Source: Amycolatopsis vastitatis
Lineage (GTDB): Bacteria; Actinomycetota; Actinomycetes; Mycobacteriales; Pseudonocardiaceae
Direction of reading: 5' to 3'
Length of the DNA: 64,000 nt
Assembly: GCF_002234595.1 (NCBI RefSeq)
Contig: NZ_NMUL01000004.1
Location: 62,001-126,000 of the forward strand
Below are positions 1 through 7,448 of this stretch, piece after piece. Under the pieces are notes generated by a model. The model worked only from the letters and a program-made list of their open reading frames with translations. It did not search any database and had not been told where the DNA came from. The position numbers and the translations under genes were made by a program. How positions within the stretch are numbered: the stretch's first letter is position 1; each line of letters begins with the position of its first letter.

Positions 1-1601
1 GGGAACGGCGGCTCGCCGCGATCCGCCTGGCCGGGGCGACGCCGGGGCAGGTCACGAACATGGTGGGCGCCGAGACGACGTTGTCGGCCGGTATCGGTGC
101 CCTCCTCGGCCTGCTGATCAGTCCGGCGCTGCACGGCCTGGCGTCGTTCGTGCCGTGGGCCGGCGGCACCTGGCTCGCGTCCGACTTCGCGCTGCCGACC
201 GGCCTGACGGTGTTCATCGTCCTGGCCATCCCGGTGCTCGTGGTGCTGGCCGGGGTGCTCGGCCTGCGCCGCGTGCTCAAGAACCCGCTGTTCGCGACCG
301 GCGGCCACACGAAGAAGCCGTTGCACTGGTGGCGGCTGCTGGCGTTGCCCGCGGCCGGGGTGTTCTTCCTCGTCGCGGTGACGACGGCGAAGGCGGCAGG
401 CAGCATCGGAATGGTCATGGTGGGCCTGTGCCTGCTGGTCGGCTCGGCCGCGATCGTCGGGCCGTGGGTGACGTCGGCGGTCGGCGGCACGTTCGTCCGG
501 ATCTGGCGACGCCCGTCCGCGCTGCTCGCCGGCCGCCGCCTGCGTGACGACCCGAAGGGCGCCTACCGGGCGTCCGCCGGGATCGTGCTCGCGGTGTTCA
601 CCGGGTCGATGGCGCTGACGCTGCTGCCGACGTTCGAATCGATGGCCGGTGGCGGACGGTCCTTCGCCGACTCCGTGCTCTACGTCGACTCCGACGCACA
701 GCACGCGACCACGATCGTCGACCAGGCCAACGCGGCCCTGCGGAAGTACGGCCAGTCCGAGAAGGCGGTCGCGGTCGGCGAGGTCTACCTGGTGCGGGGC
801 ACGGCCACCAACCGGTACGGCCAGCGCGCGCTGGTGATGACCTGCGCCGACGCGGTCAAGCTGACCCGCTTCGGGCTCACACCGGAGAACTGCACGGGCG
901 GCCCGGCGGTCTTCGGCGACTCGGCAATCGACCTGGCGCAGTACAAGCTCGCCACCAACGGGCAGGGCGAGGCGGTGGCCGCGAAGTCGGGGACACGCGT
1001 GGAAGCCGTCCACTACCCCGACGCCGACCTGTCCGGCACGTTCATCATCGACCCGGCCGCCCTGCCGGACGGGTTCGCGCTGAAGGACATCACCGTCGTC
1101 GCGCCGACCACCGACGCGAACCGCGAGATCGTCCGGACGGCCTTGGCCGGACCGGCGGCGGGCGCGGAGGTCGGGAGCCGGGACCAGCACCTGGACGACC
1201 AGCAGGGCGAACTCGGCGACCTGCGCCGGGTCACGGTGATCGGGCTGATCGCGGCGGGGATCCTGGCCGGCTGCAGTGCCGCGGTCGCGACCGCCGGTTC
1301 GGTGATGGACCGCCGTCGCACCTTCGGGGCGCTGATGGCCGCGGGCACGCCGGTCCGGGTGCTGGCGAGGGCGTTGCGGATGGAGGCCGCGCTGCCCGCA
1401 TTGGTCGCCACCATCGGGGCGGGAATTGTCGGGGTACTGGTCGGCGTTGGGCTCTACAGCTTGATCGACCCGCGGGGCATCGTGCTCAGCCCGTGGCTCC
1501 TCGCGCCGGTGGTGCTCGGGGTCGGGGTGGCCCTGCTCGGCGCGTCGGTCTGCACGCCCGCGCTCAAGCGGGTCCAGGCCGAACCACTGGCCGACGAATA
1601 G
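1..1601 (+). CDS. FtsX-like ABC transporter permease (5' truncated)
   Basis: C-terminal part of a large MacB/FtsX-type permease; the frame is open to the left edge and the residues before the first ATG (position 60) read like the cytoplasmic loop of this family (RLAGATPGQV), so the true start lies outside the window. Visible are several hydrophobic segments in the first 190 residues, a soluble extracytoplasmic domain of roughly 190 residues, then three more membrane segments near the C-terminus (about 395-510). Such permeases couple an ATPase to lipoprotein, peptide or cell-envelope transport rather than classical import. No ATPase gene follows; it would be upstream. Substrate cannot be told from sequence. 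Confidence 0.85.
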   Translation, partial: ERRLAAIRLAGATPGQVTNMVGAETTLSAGIGALLGLLISPALHGLASFVPWAGGTWLASDFALPTGLTVFIVLAIPVLVVLAGVLGLRRVLKNPLFATGGHTKKPLHWWRLLALPAAGVFFLVAVTTAKAAGSIGMVMVGLCLLVGSAAIVGPWVTSAVGGTFVRIWRRPSALLAGRRLRDDPKGAYRASAGIVLAVFTGSMALTLLPTFESMAGGGRSFADSVLYVDSDAQHATTIVDQANAALRKYGQSEKAVAVGEVYLVRGTATNRYGQRALVMTCADAVKLTRFGLTPENCTGGPAVFGDSAIDLAQYKLATNGQGEAVAAKSGTRVEAVHYPDADLSGTFIIDPAALPDGFALKDITVVAPTTDANREIVRTALAGPAAGAEVGSRDQHLDDQQGELGDLRRVTVIGLIAAGILAGCSAAVATAGSVMDRRRTFGALMAAGTPVRVLARALRMEAALPALVATIGAGIVGVLVGVGLYSLIDPRGIVLSPWLLAPVVLGVGVALLGASVCTPALKRVQAEPLADE

Positions 1602-1603
1602 GC

Positions 1604-1634
1604 GTTCGCCCCTCTGGTCGGGGGAGGGGCGAAC
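1604..1634. terminator. Inverted repeat after FtsX gene
   Basis: Arms GTTCGCCCCTC and GAGGGGCGAAC (11 bp, 9-nt loop) begin three bases after the permease stop codon. No T-tract follows, so it would be a U-poor terminator or 3'-end stabiliser. A second hairpin follows at 1651. Confidence 0.55.
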
Positions 1635-1650
1635 ACCGGGGGTAGTGAGT

Positions 1651-1692
1651 TGAGGGGACTTTCTCCGCAGGGATCCGGAGGAAGTCCCCTCA
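1651..1692. terminator. Bidirectional hairpin between ftsX-like gene and trmB
   Basis: Arms 1651-1667 and 1676-1692 pair over 17 positions with little mismatch (TGAGGGGACTT against AAGTCCCCTCA at the base). It sits between convergent genes and its right arm overlaps the trmB stop codon, so it probably ends transcription from both sides. Confidence 0.65.
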
Positions 1693-2385
1693 GCGCTTCT
1701 CGAAGATCAGGTCGTGCGAGACGCGGCCTTCGACGTCCGCGCGCTGCTCGAACTTGGTCACCGGCCGCCACTTGGGCCGCGGCGCCCAGCCGTCGTACCG
1801 GTTGCGCAGGGCGGGCTCCGCGGAACAGACCTCGAGCATCTGCTCGGCGTAGTTCTCCCAGTCGGTCGCCAGGTGGAAGGTGCCGCCCGGCGCGAGCCGC
1901 GACGCCACCAGCGCCGCGAACGACGGCGACACGATCCGCCGCTTGTGGTGCTTCTTCTTCGGCCACGGGTCGGGGAAGAACAGGCGGACGCCGTGCAGCG
2001 AGTCCGGCTCGACGTGCTCGGTCAGCAGCACGACGGCGTCGCCGTGCAGCAGGCGCAGGTTCTCGACGCCCAGCTTTTCGGCGCGCAGCATCAGCTGGCC
2101 GAGGCCCGGGTCGTAGACCTCGACCGCGACGTAGTTCAGCTCCGGCGCCGCGGCGGCCAGCTGCGACGTCGTTTCGCCCATGCCGGAGCCGATCTCGACC
2201 ATGACCGGTGCCTCGCGGCCGAACCACGCGGCGAAGTCGAGCGGCCCCTCGGGCAGCTCGCCCACCGTGCGGCCCAGCCGCGGCCAGTGTTCTTCCCACG
2301 CCCGCTGCTGCCCGACGGTCATCCGGCCACCGCGCTTGACGTAACTGACCACGCTGCGCAGCCGACGTCCGTCTTCGTTTTGCAC
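1690..2385 (-). CDS. trmB: tRNA (guanosine(46)-N7)-methyltransferase TrmB
   Basis: SAM-dependent methylation of G46 in the tRNA variable loop. The product has the TrmB SAM-binding motif (EIGSGMGE, about residue 65), the family signature FPDPWPKKKHHKRR and the C-terminal T-K-F-E-Q-R segment. I place the start at a GTG (2385) giving 231 residues, because the conserved R-S-V-V-S-Y-V segment before the first ATG belongs to the family; the frame stays open a further 645 bases upstream but that part is a shadow of the next gene. No close ribosome site is visible before this GTG. A GGAGG lies about 28 bases upstream, inside the 46-bp repeat element described separately. A GTG start is therefore likely but not certain. 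Confidence 0.9.
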   Translation of the reverse strand: MQNEDGRRLRSVVSYVKRGGRMTVGQQRAWEEHWPRLGRTVGELPEGPLDFAAWFGREAPVMVEIGSGMGETTSQLAAAAPELNYVAVEVYDPGLGQLMLRAEKLGVENLRLLHGDAVVLLTEHVEPDSLHGVRLFFPDPWPKKKHHKRRIVSPSFAALVASRLAPGGTFHLATDWENYAEQMLEVCSAEPALRNRYDGWAPRPKWRPVTKFEQRADVEGRVSHDLIFEKR

Positions 2386-2401
2386 CAGGGGAATGTAGCC
2401 G

Positions 2402-2447
2402 GGTGCGAAGCACCTCCGTTGAGGGTGGTGGCGGGGGCATGGATGGA
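2402..2447. repeat. 46-bp interspersed hairpin element, copy 1
   Basis: Same element as at 22426-22471, 42 of 46 bases identical. It contains GGTGC-GAA-GCACC and, overlapping it, CACCTC-CGTT-GAGGGTG. Three of the four differences to copy 2 (T/C at 2404, A/G at 2412, T/C at 2426) preserve pairing in both alternative hairpins. It fills the gap between the stop codon of the hypothetical gene at 2448 and the trmB start, 16 bases from the latter. Confidence 0.75.
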
Positions 2448-3023
2448 TCAACGAACGGCTTCGAACACCCCGAGACGAGATCGCAGCCCGGCCAGCCCGG
2501 CGACCGGGATGGGATCCGGCGTCGGCCCGGTGTGCGCGGGCAGGACGTCGATCCAGCCCGGGTGCCGGTCGGTGTTCATGACCGTCGTGGGAATCGCGTG
2601 CCCCGATTTCCCTCGTTCGGAAGGCATGAACTCCCAGTACCCGGATTCGCCGTCCGCGGCCCACGGGACGAATTCCCAGCCCGGGCGTCTGCCGAGCAGT
2701 TGCGCGATCCGGTCCTCGACGCGGAAACCCTGTTCCCGCGAATCGAGCTTGCCGTCCGCCATCGCGCGCAGCCACCACGGCGCGGGGATCGGTCCCGACA
2801 TCCCGGCCGAAGCACGGAACAGGGCCAGGACGCTGTCTTGCGGCGCGCGGTGCACCCACGCCCGGCGGAGTTCGGCCGGCGTCGCCGCCGTCATGGCGGC
2901 CTGCGGGAGTTCGATCGCCCGCGACCACTCGAGGTCCAACATCGGTTCGAGCCGGGGGGCGTCGTCTTCGACGCGGGCTCGGGGAATCGTGCCACCCAAT
3001 TCTTGCCCGGTGTCCACCGTCAA
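2448..3023 (-). CDS. Hypothetical protein, 191 aa
   Basis: I do not recognise the family. The product is soluble, without signal peptide or membrane segment, with several Trp and Pro residues (APWWLRAM, GWEFVPWAADG, HPGWIDVLPAHTG). The start is a TTG preceded at six bases by TGGAGGTGATCC, an extended match to the anti-Shine-Dalgarno sequence of 16S rRNA, which makes this rare start credible; an in-frame GTG two codons later is the alternative. The gene ends directly against the 46-bp repeat element and is co-directional with trmB. It could be a cytosolic regulatory or toxin-immunity-like protein, but nothing in the sequence decides this. Confidence 0.65.
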   Translation of the reverse strand: MTVDTGQELGGTIPRARVEDDAPRLEPMLDLEWSRAIELPQAAMTAATPAELRRAWVHRAPQDSVLALFRASAGMSGPIPAPWWLRAMADGKLDSREQGFRVEDRIAQLLGRRPGWEFVPWAADGESGYWEFMPSERGKSGHAIPTTVMNTDRHPGWIDVLPAHTGPTPDPIPVAGLAGLRSRLGVFEAVR

Positions 3024-3176
3024 GGATCACCTCCAGGGGGAGTTCAGACGGTTCCGGTGCGCTCTCTTATGAATCTTGCCTGGTCATAGCAGTATGTCCG
3101 GCGGCTGTGAGGGAAGCCACAGGTGTTTCACCTTTTGTTAACACAGTTTCTTGGGGTATTGAGACGGCGGTCACGC

Positions 3177-3932
3177 TCAGGCGTCACGCCGTGCCGTGAC
3201 GAGTACGCCGGCCACGAACAGGGCAACGCAGATGGCCGCGAAGTAACCGAGGTAGCCCCACGGCCCGAGCGGCGCCGGTGGCAGTCCCAGCGCGCCCGCG
3301 CCGAAGCCGGCCGCGCCGACGAACTGGTCCGCCGCGTGGAACGGCATCCACTGGTAGATGTGCTTGCCGATGCCCGGGATGAAGACCAGCACGCCTTCCA
3401 GCACCTGCGTCCACACCAGGACGATCGTCAGCGCGAAGGCGACGCTGCGCAGCAGGAGCGCGACGCCGACCCCGGCCACCGCGGTGAACAGGAACACCAG
3501 GCTCTGCCCGAGCACCGAGCGCCAAGCCTCGGCCGAGTGCAGCGCGAGGTCGGCGTCCGGCTGCACCAGCGACGCCAGGCCCCACGAGCCGAAGCCGACG
3601 ACCAGGCCGAGCACGGTGCCGACCGCGCTGACGACCAGCACCTTCGCCACCAGCGCGGGCACCCGGCTCGGCACCGCCTGGAACGTCAGCCGCATGGTGC
3701 CCCAGTTGAACTCCGACGCGGTCGCGAGCACCGCGAGGACGAGCAGCACGGTCCGGCCGTTGCCGCTGGCGAGCTGGGTGTTGCCGACGGTCGGCGGGAT
3801 CTCCGGCCCGGCCAGCACGAAGAACAGCGCGGTGAAGCCGAGCGGCGCGACGAGCGCGATGACCAGGCACCACCACGGTGCGCGGGTGCTGAACAGCTTG
3901 ATGCGCTCCGCACGGAGGAGGTTGGTGATCAT
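3177..3932 (-). CDS. ABC-2 type transporter permease (pair 2)
   Basis: Integral membrane subunit of 251 residues with six predicted hydrophobic segments, starting with the typical short cytoplasmic helix (LLRAERIKLFSTRAPWW) shared with its paralogue at 4958-5707. It overlaps the stop of its ATPase partner (3929-4846) by four bases, so the two are translationally coupled. Together they form a BcrA/DrrA-type exporter. The two permeases are clearly duplicates: the same motifs WW, FNWGTMR or FNTIRTTFQAVP and WLPFN or WMPFHAA recur at matching places. Substrate unknown; drug, peptide or lipid efflux is possible. Confidence 0.85.
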   Translation of the reverse strand: MITNLLRAERIKLFSTRAPWWCLVIALVAPLGFTALFFVLAGPEIPPTVGNTQLASGNGRTVLLVLAVLATASEFNWGTMRLTFQAVPSRVPALVAKVLVVSAVGTVLGLVVGFGSWGLASLVQPDADLALHSAEAWRSVLGQSLVFLFTAVAGVGVALLLRSVAFALTIVLVWTQVLEGVLVFIPGIGKHIYQWMPFHAADQFVGAAGFGAGALGLPPAPLGPWGYLGYFAAICVALFVAGVLVTARRDA

Positions 3933-4846
3933 CGGGCAACCTCCGGGGAAGACGCGGTGGGGAACTCGACGGCGTCGCGCGTGAGATCGAGGTAGGCCTG
4001 CTCGAGCGAGCCGGTGATCGGGCTCAGCTCGTGCAGCGTCGCGCCGGCGTCGAAGGCGAGCTGCCCGATCCGGTCACTGTCCAATCCGGACACGATGAAG
4101 GCGCCGTCGGTTTCGCGGAACTCGGCCTGCCCGGTCAGCGCGGCACGCAGCTCGGCCGAGTGGGGCGTGCGCACGCGAACGCCGTGTTCGCTCGTCCGCG
4201 CGATGAATTCGTCCATCGTGCCCTGGTAGATCAGCCTGCCCCGGCCGATGACGACGAGGTCCTGCGCGGTCTGCGCCATCTCCGGCAGCAGGTGGCTGGA
4301 GACGAACACGGTCCGGCCCTCGGCGGCCAGCGTGTGCAGGAGCTGCCGGATCCAGGCCATGCCCTCGGGGTCGAGGCCGTTGACCGGTTCGTCGAACAGC
4401 AGCACGCGCGGGTCGCCCAGCATCGCCGCGGCGATCCCGAGCCGTTGCTGCATGCCGAGCGAGTACTGCAGGACGCGGTTCTTGGCGACGCTCGTCAGGC
4501 CGACCAGGGCCAGCACCTCTTCGACGCGCTTGTCCGGGATGCCGTTGGTCGCGGCCAGCCAGCGCAGGTGGTCGCGCCCGCTGCGGCCGGGGTGGCGCCA
4601 GGTGGCGTCCAGCATCGCGCCGACCGTCCTGAGTGGATCTTTCAGCTGCCGGTACGGGACGCCGTCGACGAGGACCGTGCCCGCGTCGGGCGTGTCGAGG
4701 CCGAGGATCAGCCGCATCGTCGTGGACTTGCCGGCGCCGTTCGGGCCGAGGAACCCGGTGACGCGCCCCGACCGCGCGGTGAACGTCAGCTCGTTGACCG
4801 CGGTCGTGGCGCCGTACCTCTTGGTCAGTGCGGTCGCTTCGATCAT
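3929..4846 (-). CDS. ABC transporter ATP-binding protein (pair 2)
   Basis: ATPase of 305 residues in the BcrA/DrrA class. Walker A GPNGAGKST (about residue 39), signature YSLGMQQRLG, Walker B VLLFDEPVNGLDPEG and the switch histidine in FVSSHLL are all present. The start is the ATG at 4846 preceded by a GGGGGAG ribosome site; a longer frame to 4888 adds 14 residues without homology. Partner permease follows with a 4-base overlap. Closely similar to the ATPase at 5725-6663, so the whole two-gene unit was duplicated. Confidence 0.9.
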   Translation of the reverse strand: MIEATALTKRYGATTAVNELTFTARSGRVTGFLGPNGAGKSTTMRLILGLDTPDAGTVLVDGVPYRQLKDPLRTVGAMLDATWRHPGRSGRDHLRWLAATNGIPDKRVEEVLALVGLTSVAKNRVLQYSLGMQQRLGIAAAMLGDPRVLLFDEPVNGLDPEGMAWIRQLLHTLAAEGRTVFVSSHLLPEMAQTAQDLVVIGRGRLIYQGTMDEFIARTSEHGVRVRTPHSAELRAALTGQAEFRETDGAFIVSGLDSDRIGQLAFDAGATLHELSPITGSLEQAYLDLTRDAVEFPTASSPEVAR

Positions 4847-4882
4847 GGGGCTCCCCCGTCCGTCGAAGGGGAGCCTACTGCG

Positions 4883-4933
4883 AAACACCGAATCCGGGTC
4901 GCCCCCCGACAGCGCGACCCGGACTCGGTGTTT
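4883..4933. terminator. Strong hairpin between the two ABC exporter pairs
   Basis: Arms 4883-4901 and 4915-4933 pair over 19 bp with one A-C mismatch (AAACACCGA against TCGGTGTTT at the base). On the minus strand the stem ends in TTT, on the plus strand in TTTT. It lies in the 111-base gap between exporter pair 1 and pair 2 and suggests that pair 2 is at least partly a separate transcription unit. Confidence 0.7.
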
Positions 4934-4957
4934 TCCCTATTTCCCCTGTTCCCCCTA

Positions 4958-5707
4958 TTAGGCGTCCCGCTTCTTCGCCACCCCGAGTGCGACGAGCAGG
5001 AACACGATGGCGATGCCGGCGAAGTACGCCAGCGCCCAGCCCGGGCTCAGCGGCGAGTCCGACGGCGGCGGGCCGTCGACGACCGCCGAGCCGCGCAGGA
5101 ACTTGTTCGCCACGTTGAACGGCAGCCACTCGTGGATGTGGTGCCCGATCTTCGGGATCAACTGCACCAGCTCCTCGACGGCCAAGTAGTAGATGAGCAG
5201 CAGGGCGATCGCGCCGGCGCTGTGCCGGATGAGGATCCCGAGCGCGACGGCGAGCACGGCGGCGATCGCGAACACCGGCCCGAGCCCGGCGACGTTCAGC
5301 CAGTCCTGCGTGGTGTGCAGGCCGAGGCCGTCGTTCGGCCGCATCAGCATGCCGAGGCCGAGTGCGCCGAACGCGGCGATCTCGCCGATGACCAGCCCCA
5401 CCAGCGCGACGACGACCGCCTTGGCGATCAGGGCCGGCGAGCGGTGCGGCACGGCCTGGAAGGTCGTGCGGATGGTGTTGAAGCGGTATTCGGTGGTCAC
5501 CGCGAGCGCGGCGAGCACCATGACGACGGCGATGCCGAACTGGGTGCCGCCGAACAGGGTGGCGGAGGTCGTGAGCTGGGAGCCGGCGTCCGTCGCGCCG
5601 GCGATGATGGCGGCGAAGCCGATGGCCAGTGCCAGGGTGATGAGCGCGCACCACCACGGCGAGCGGGTGCTGAACAGTTTGATGCGTTCGACCGCGAGCA
5701 GATTCAT
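4958..5707 (-). CDS. ABC-2 type transporter permease (pair 1)
   Basis: Permease of 249 residues with about six membrane segments, paralogous to 3177-3932. It begins with the amphipathic segment LLAVERIKLFSTRSPWW and carries QAVPHRSPALIAKAVVV after the second hydrophobic region. It follows its ATPase (5725-6663) by 17 bases and is presumably transcribed with it from the divergent region at 6664-6860. A terminator-like hairpin follows. Function as the membrane half of a BcrA-type exporter is inferred from family and context; substrate unknown. Confidence 0.85.
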   Translation of the reverse strand: MNLLAVERIKLFSTRSPWWCALITLALAIGFAAIIAGATDAGSQLTTSATLFGGTQFGIAVVMVLAALAVTTEYRFNTIRTTFQAVPHRSPALIAKAVVVALVGLVIGEIAAFGALGLGMLMRPNDGLGLHTTQDWLNVAGLGPVFAIAAVLAVALGILIRHSAGAIALLLIYYLAVEELVQLIPKIGHHIHEWLPFNVANKFLRGSAVVDGPPPSDSPLSPGWALAYFAGIAIVFLLVALGVAKKRDA

Positions 5708-5724
5708 GATCTTGGTTTCCCCGG

Positions 5725-6663
5725 TTACTTGGCGGACTCGAGCACGTGCTGCGCCTCGGCGTCGAGGCCTGTGTGGTACTCGACGGAGTCGCCGGTGATC
5801 TGCATGAAGGCCTGCTCGAGCGAGCCGGTCTGCGGGCTCAGCTCGTGCAGCACGATCCGGTTGGCGGCGGCGATCTCGCCGATCTTGTCGCTGTCCATCC
5901 CGGACACCACGAGCGCGTTCGCCTCCTCGGTGACCCCGGCACTGGCGCGCTGCAGGGCGTCACGGAGCTCGGCCAGCTGCGGAGAACGCACCTTCACCGT
6001 GTTTTCGGCCGCGCGGGAGACGAAGTCTTCGGTGGACGACTGCGAAATCAGCTGTCCCCGGCCGATCACCACGAGGTTGCTCGCGGTCAGCGCCATCTCC
6101 GAAAGCAGGTGGCTCGACACGAAAACGGTGCGGCCTTCCTCGGCCAGCCGGTGCATGAACTTCCGGATCCAGAGGATGCCCTCGGGGTCGAGGCCGTTCA
6201 CCGGCTCGTCGAACAGCAGCACTTCGGGGTCGCCGAGCAGGGCGGCGGCGATGCCGAGGCGCTGCGACATGCCGAGCGAGAACCCGCCGGCGCGCTTGTT
6301 CGCGACGCTGGTCAGGCCGACGACGTCGAGCACCTCGTCGACCCGGGCCGCCGGGATGCGGTTGGACTTCGCCATCCACTGCAGGTGGGCCCGCGCCGAG
6401 CGGTTCGGGTGCACCCACTTCGCGTCGAGCAGCGCGCCGACGGTGCGCAGCGGTTCCTTGAGGTCGTGGTACTTCTTGCCCCCGATGGTGACCTGGCCAC
6501 CCGTCGGGTTGTCCAGGCCCAGGATCATGCGCATGGTGGTGGACTTGCCCGCCCCGTTCGGGCCGAGGAAGCCGGTGACCTGACCCGCGGCCACGGAGAA
6601 CGACAGGTTGTTCACCGCCAGCGTTTTTCCGTACCGTTTGGTGAGGCCGGTTGCCTCGATCAT
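5725..6663 (-). CDS. ABC transporter ATP-binding protein (pair 1)
   Basis: ATPase of 312 residues: Walker A GPNGAGKST, signature FSLGMSQRLG, Walker B VLLFDEPVNGLDPEG, H-loop FVSSHLL. The ATG at 6663 is preceded by GAAGAGGAG at good spacing. First gene of the minus-strand exporter block and divergent from the TetR gene at 6861, so TetR control of this operon is a reasonable guess. The C-terminal 90 residues resemble the accessory region of BcrA/DrrA ATPases. Confidence 0.9.
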   Translation of the reverse strand: MIEATGLTKRYGKTLAVNNLSFSVAAGQVTGFLGPNGAGKSTTMRMILGLDNPTGGQVTIGGKKYHDLKEPLRTVGALLDAKWVHPNRSARAHLQWMAKSNRIPAARVDEVLDVVGLTSVANKRAGGFSLGMSQRLGIAAALLGDPEVLLFDEPVNGLDPEGILWIRKFMHRLAEEGRTVFVSSHLLSEMALTASNLVVIGRGQLISQSSTEDFVSRAAENTVKVRSPQLAELRDALQRASAGVTEEANALVVSGMDSDKIGEIAAANRIVLHELSPQTGSLEQAFMQITGDSVEYHTGLDAEAQHVLESAK

Positions 6664-6807
6664 GACTGCTCCTCTTCCGCCCCTCGCTTACGACGCGTTC
6701 ATCGTCGCGGGTCGGAGGCGGTTCGCGCGTCACCCTGGAGGCCGAACCCTTCCCCCTACCTGAGTAGTACCTTGCTGGCTCTTCGGACGATGCGCGATCC
6801 GTGATGA

Positions 6808-6829
6808 CCCTGAGTCGACCCTGATTCGA
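6808..6829. repeat. Tandem 11-bp direct repeat in divergent promoter region
   Basis: CCCTGAGTCGA is followed directly by CCCTGATTCGA (one mismatch). It lies between the ABC operon and the TetR gene, ten bases from the inverted repeat at 6839, and could be a regulator-binding array. Confidence 0.4.
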
Positions 6830-6838
6830 CGTCATTAA

Positions 6839-6852
6839 TGAACTGTGGTTCA
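6839..6852. promoter_or_regulatory. Candidate TetR operator
   Basis: TGAAC-TGTG-GTTCA inverted repeat, flanked by ATT and AAT. It ends eight bases before the GTG start of the TetR gene, a usual place for autorepression. Confidence 0.5.
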
Positions 6853-6860
6853 ATAACTGG

Positions 6861-7448
6861 GTGGCCCGGCCGAGGAGCATCACCGACGAACGGCTGCTGG
6901 GTGCGGCGGAAACCGTGATCGGCCGCTGCGGCCCCGGTTTCACGCTGGCGCAGGTGGCCTCGGAAGCGGGTGTCTCGGTCGGCACGGTGGCGCAGCGGTT
7001 CGGTTCGAAGAGCGGTCTGCTGCAGGCGATGAGCCGGCGGGCCACTCGGCGGGCGGTCGAGCAGATGCGGGAGTGCGCCGAGCGGGCGGACGACCCGGTC
7101 GACGGCCTGCGCGCCGCGGCGGTGTCGGTCTACGCGGTGCTCGGTGACGCCGAAGAGGCGGCGAACCACCTGGGCCAGTTCGGCGTGGACATCGGCGACC
7201 CGGTGCTGCGGGCGCTGCTGGGCGAGCACTTCACGGCGGTCGAGGAGGAACTGCGGCGGCTCGTGCGGGCCGCGGCGCCGTCGTTGCCGCACGCGCCGAG
7301 CGTGCCGCGGGCGGCCCGCGCGGTGCTCGCCGTGATCAACGGGGTGTCGATCGACTGGTCGATCCGGCCGCACGGGCGGCTGGCCGACCGGCTGGCGGAG
7401 GACGTCGACGCGGTGCTGGCCGCGTGGCGGGGACGGGAGGACGCATGA
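6861..7448 (+). CDS. TetR/AcrR family transcriptional regulator
   Basis: A 195-residue regulator with an N-terminal helix-turn-helix (AQVASEAGVSVGTVAQRFGSKSGLLQAM, about residues 32-60) and a variable ligand-binding C-terminal domain. The start is a GTG; no clear ribosome site precedes it. Its stop overlaps the ATG of the SDR gene by four bases (ATGA), so the two are co-translated, and the inverted repeat just upstream suggests autoregulation. It probably controls the SDR gene and perhaps the divergent ABC exporters. Inducer unknown. Confidence 0.85.
   Translation: MARPRSITDERLLGAAETVIGRCGPGFTLAQVASEAGVSVGTVAQRFGSKSGLLQAMSRRATRRAVEQMRECAERADDPVDGLRAAAVSVYAVLGDAEEAANHLGQFGVDIGDPVLRALLGEHFTAVEEELRRLVRAAAPSLPHAPSVPRAARAVLAVINGVSIDWSIRPHGRLADRLAEDVDAVLAAWRGREDA

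Noticed and set aside
1690..3030. 446-aa open frame containing trmB
   Set aside because: Only the last 231 residues match TrmB; the rest is an out-of-frame shadow of the hypothetical gene 2448-3023.
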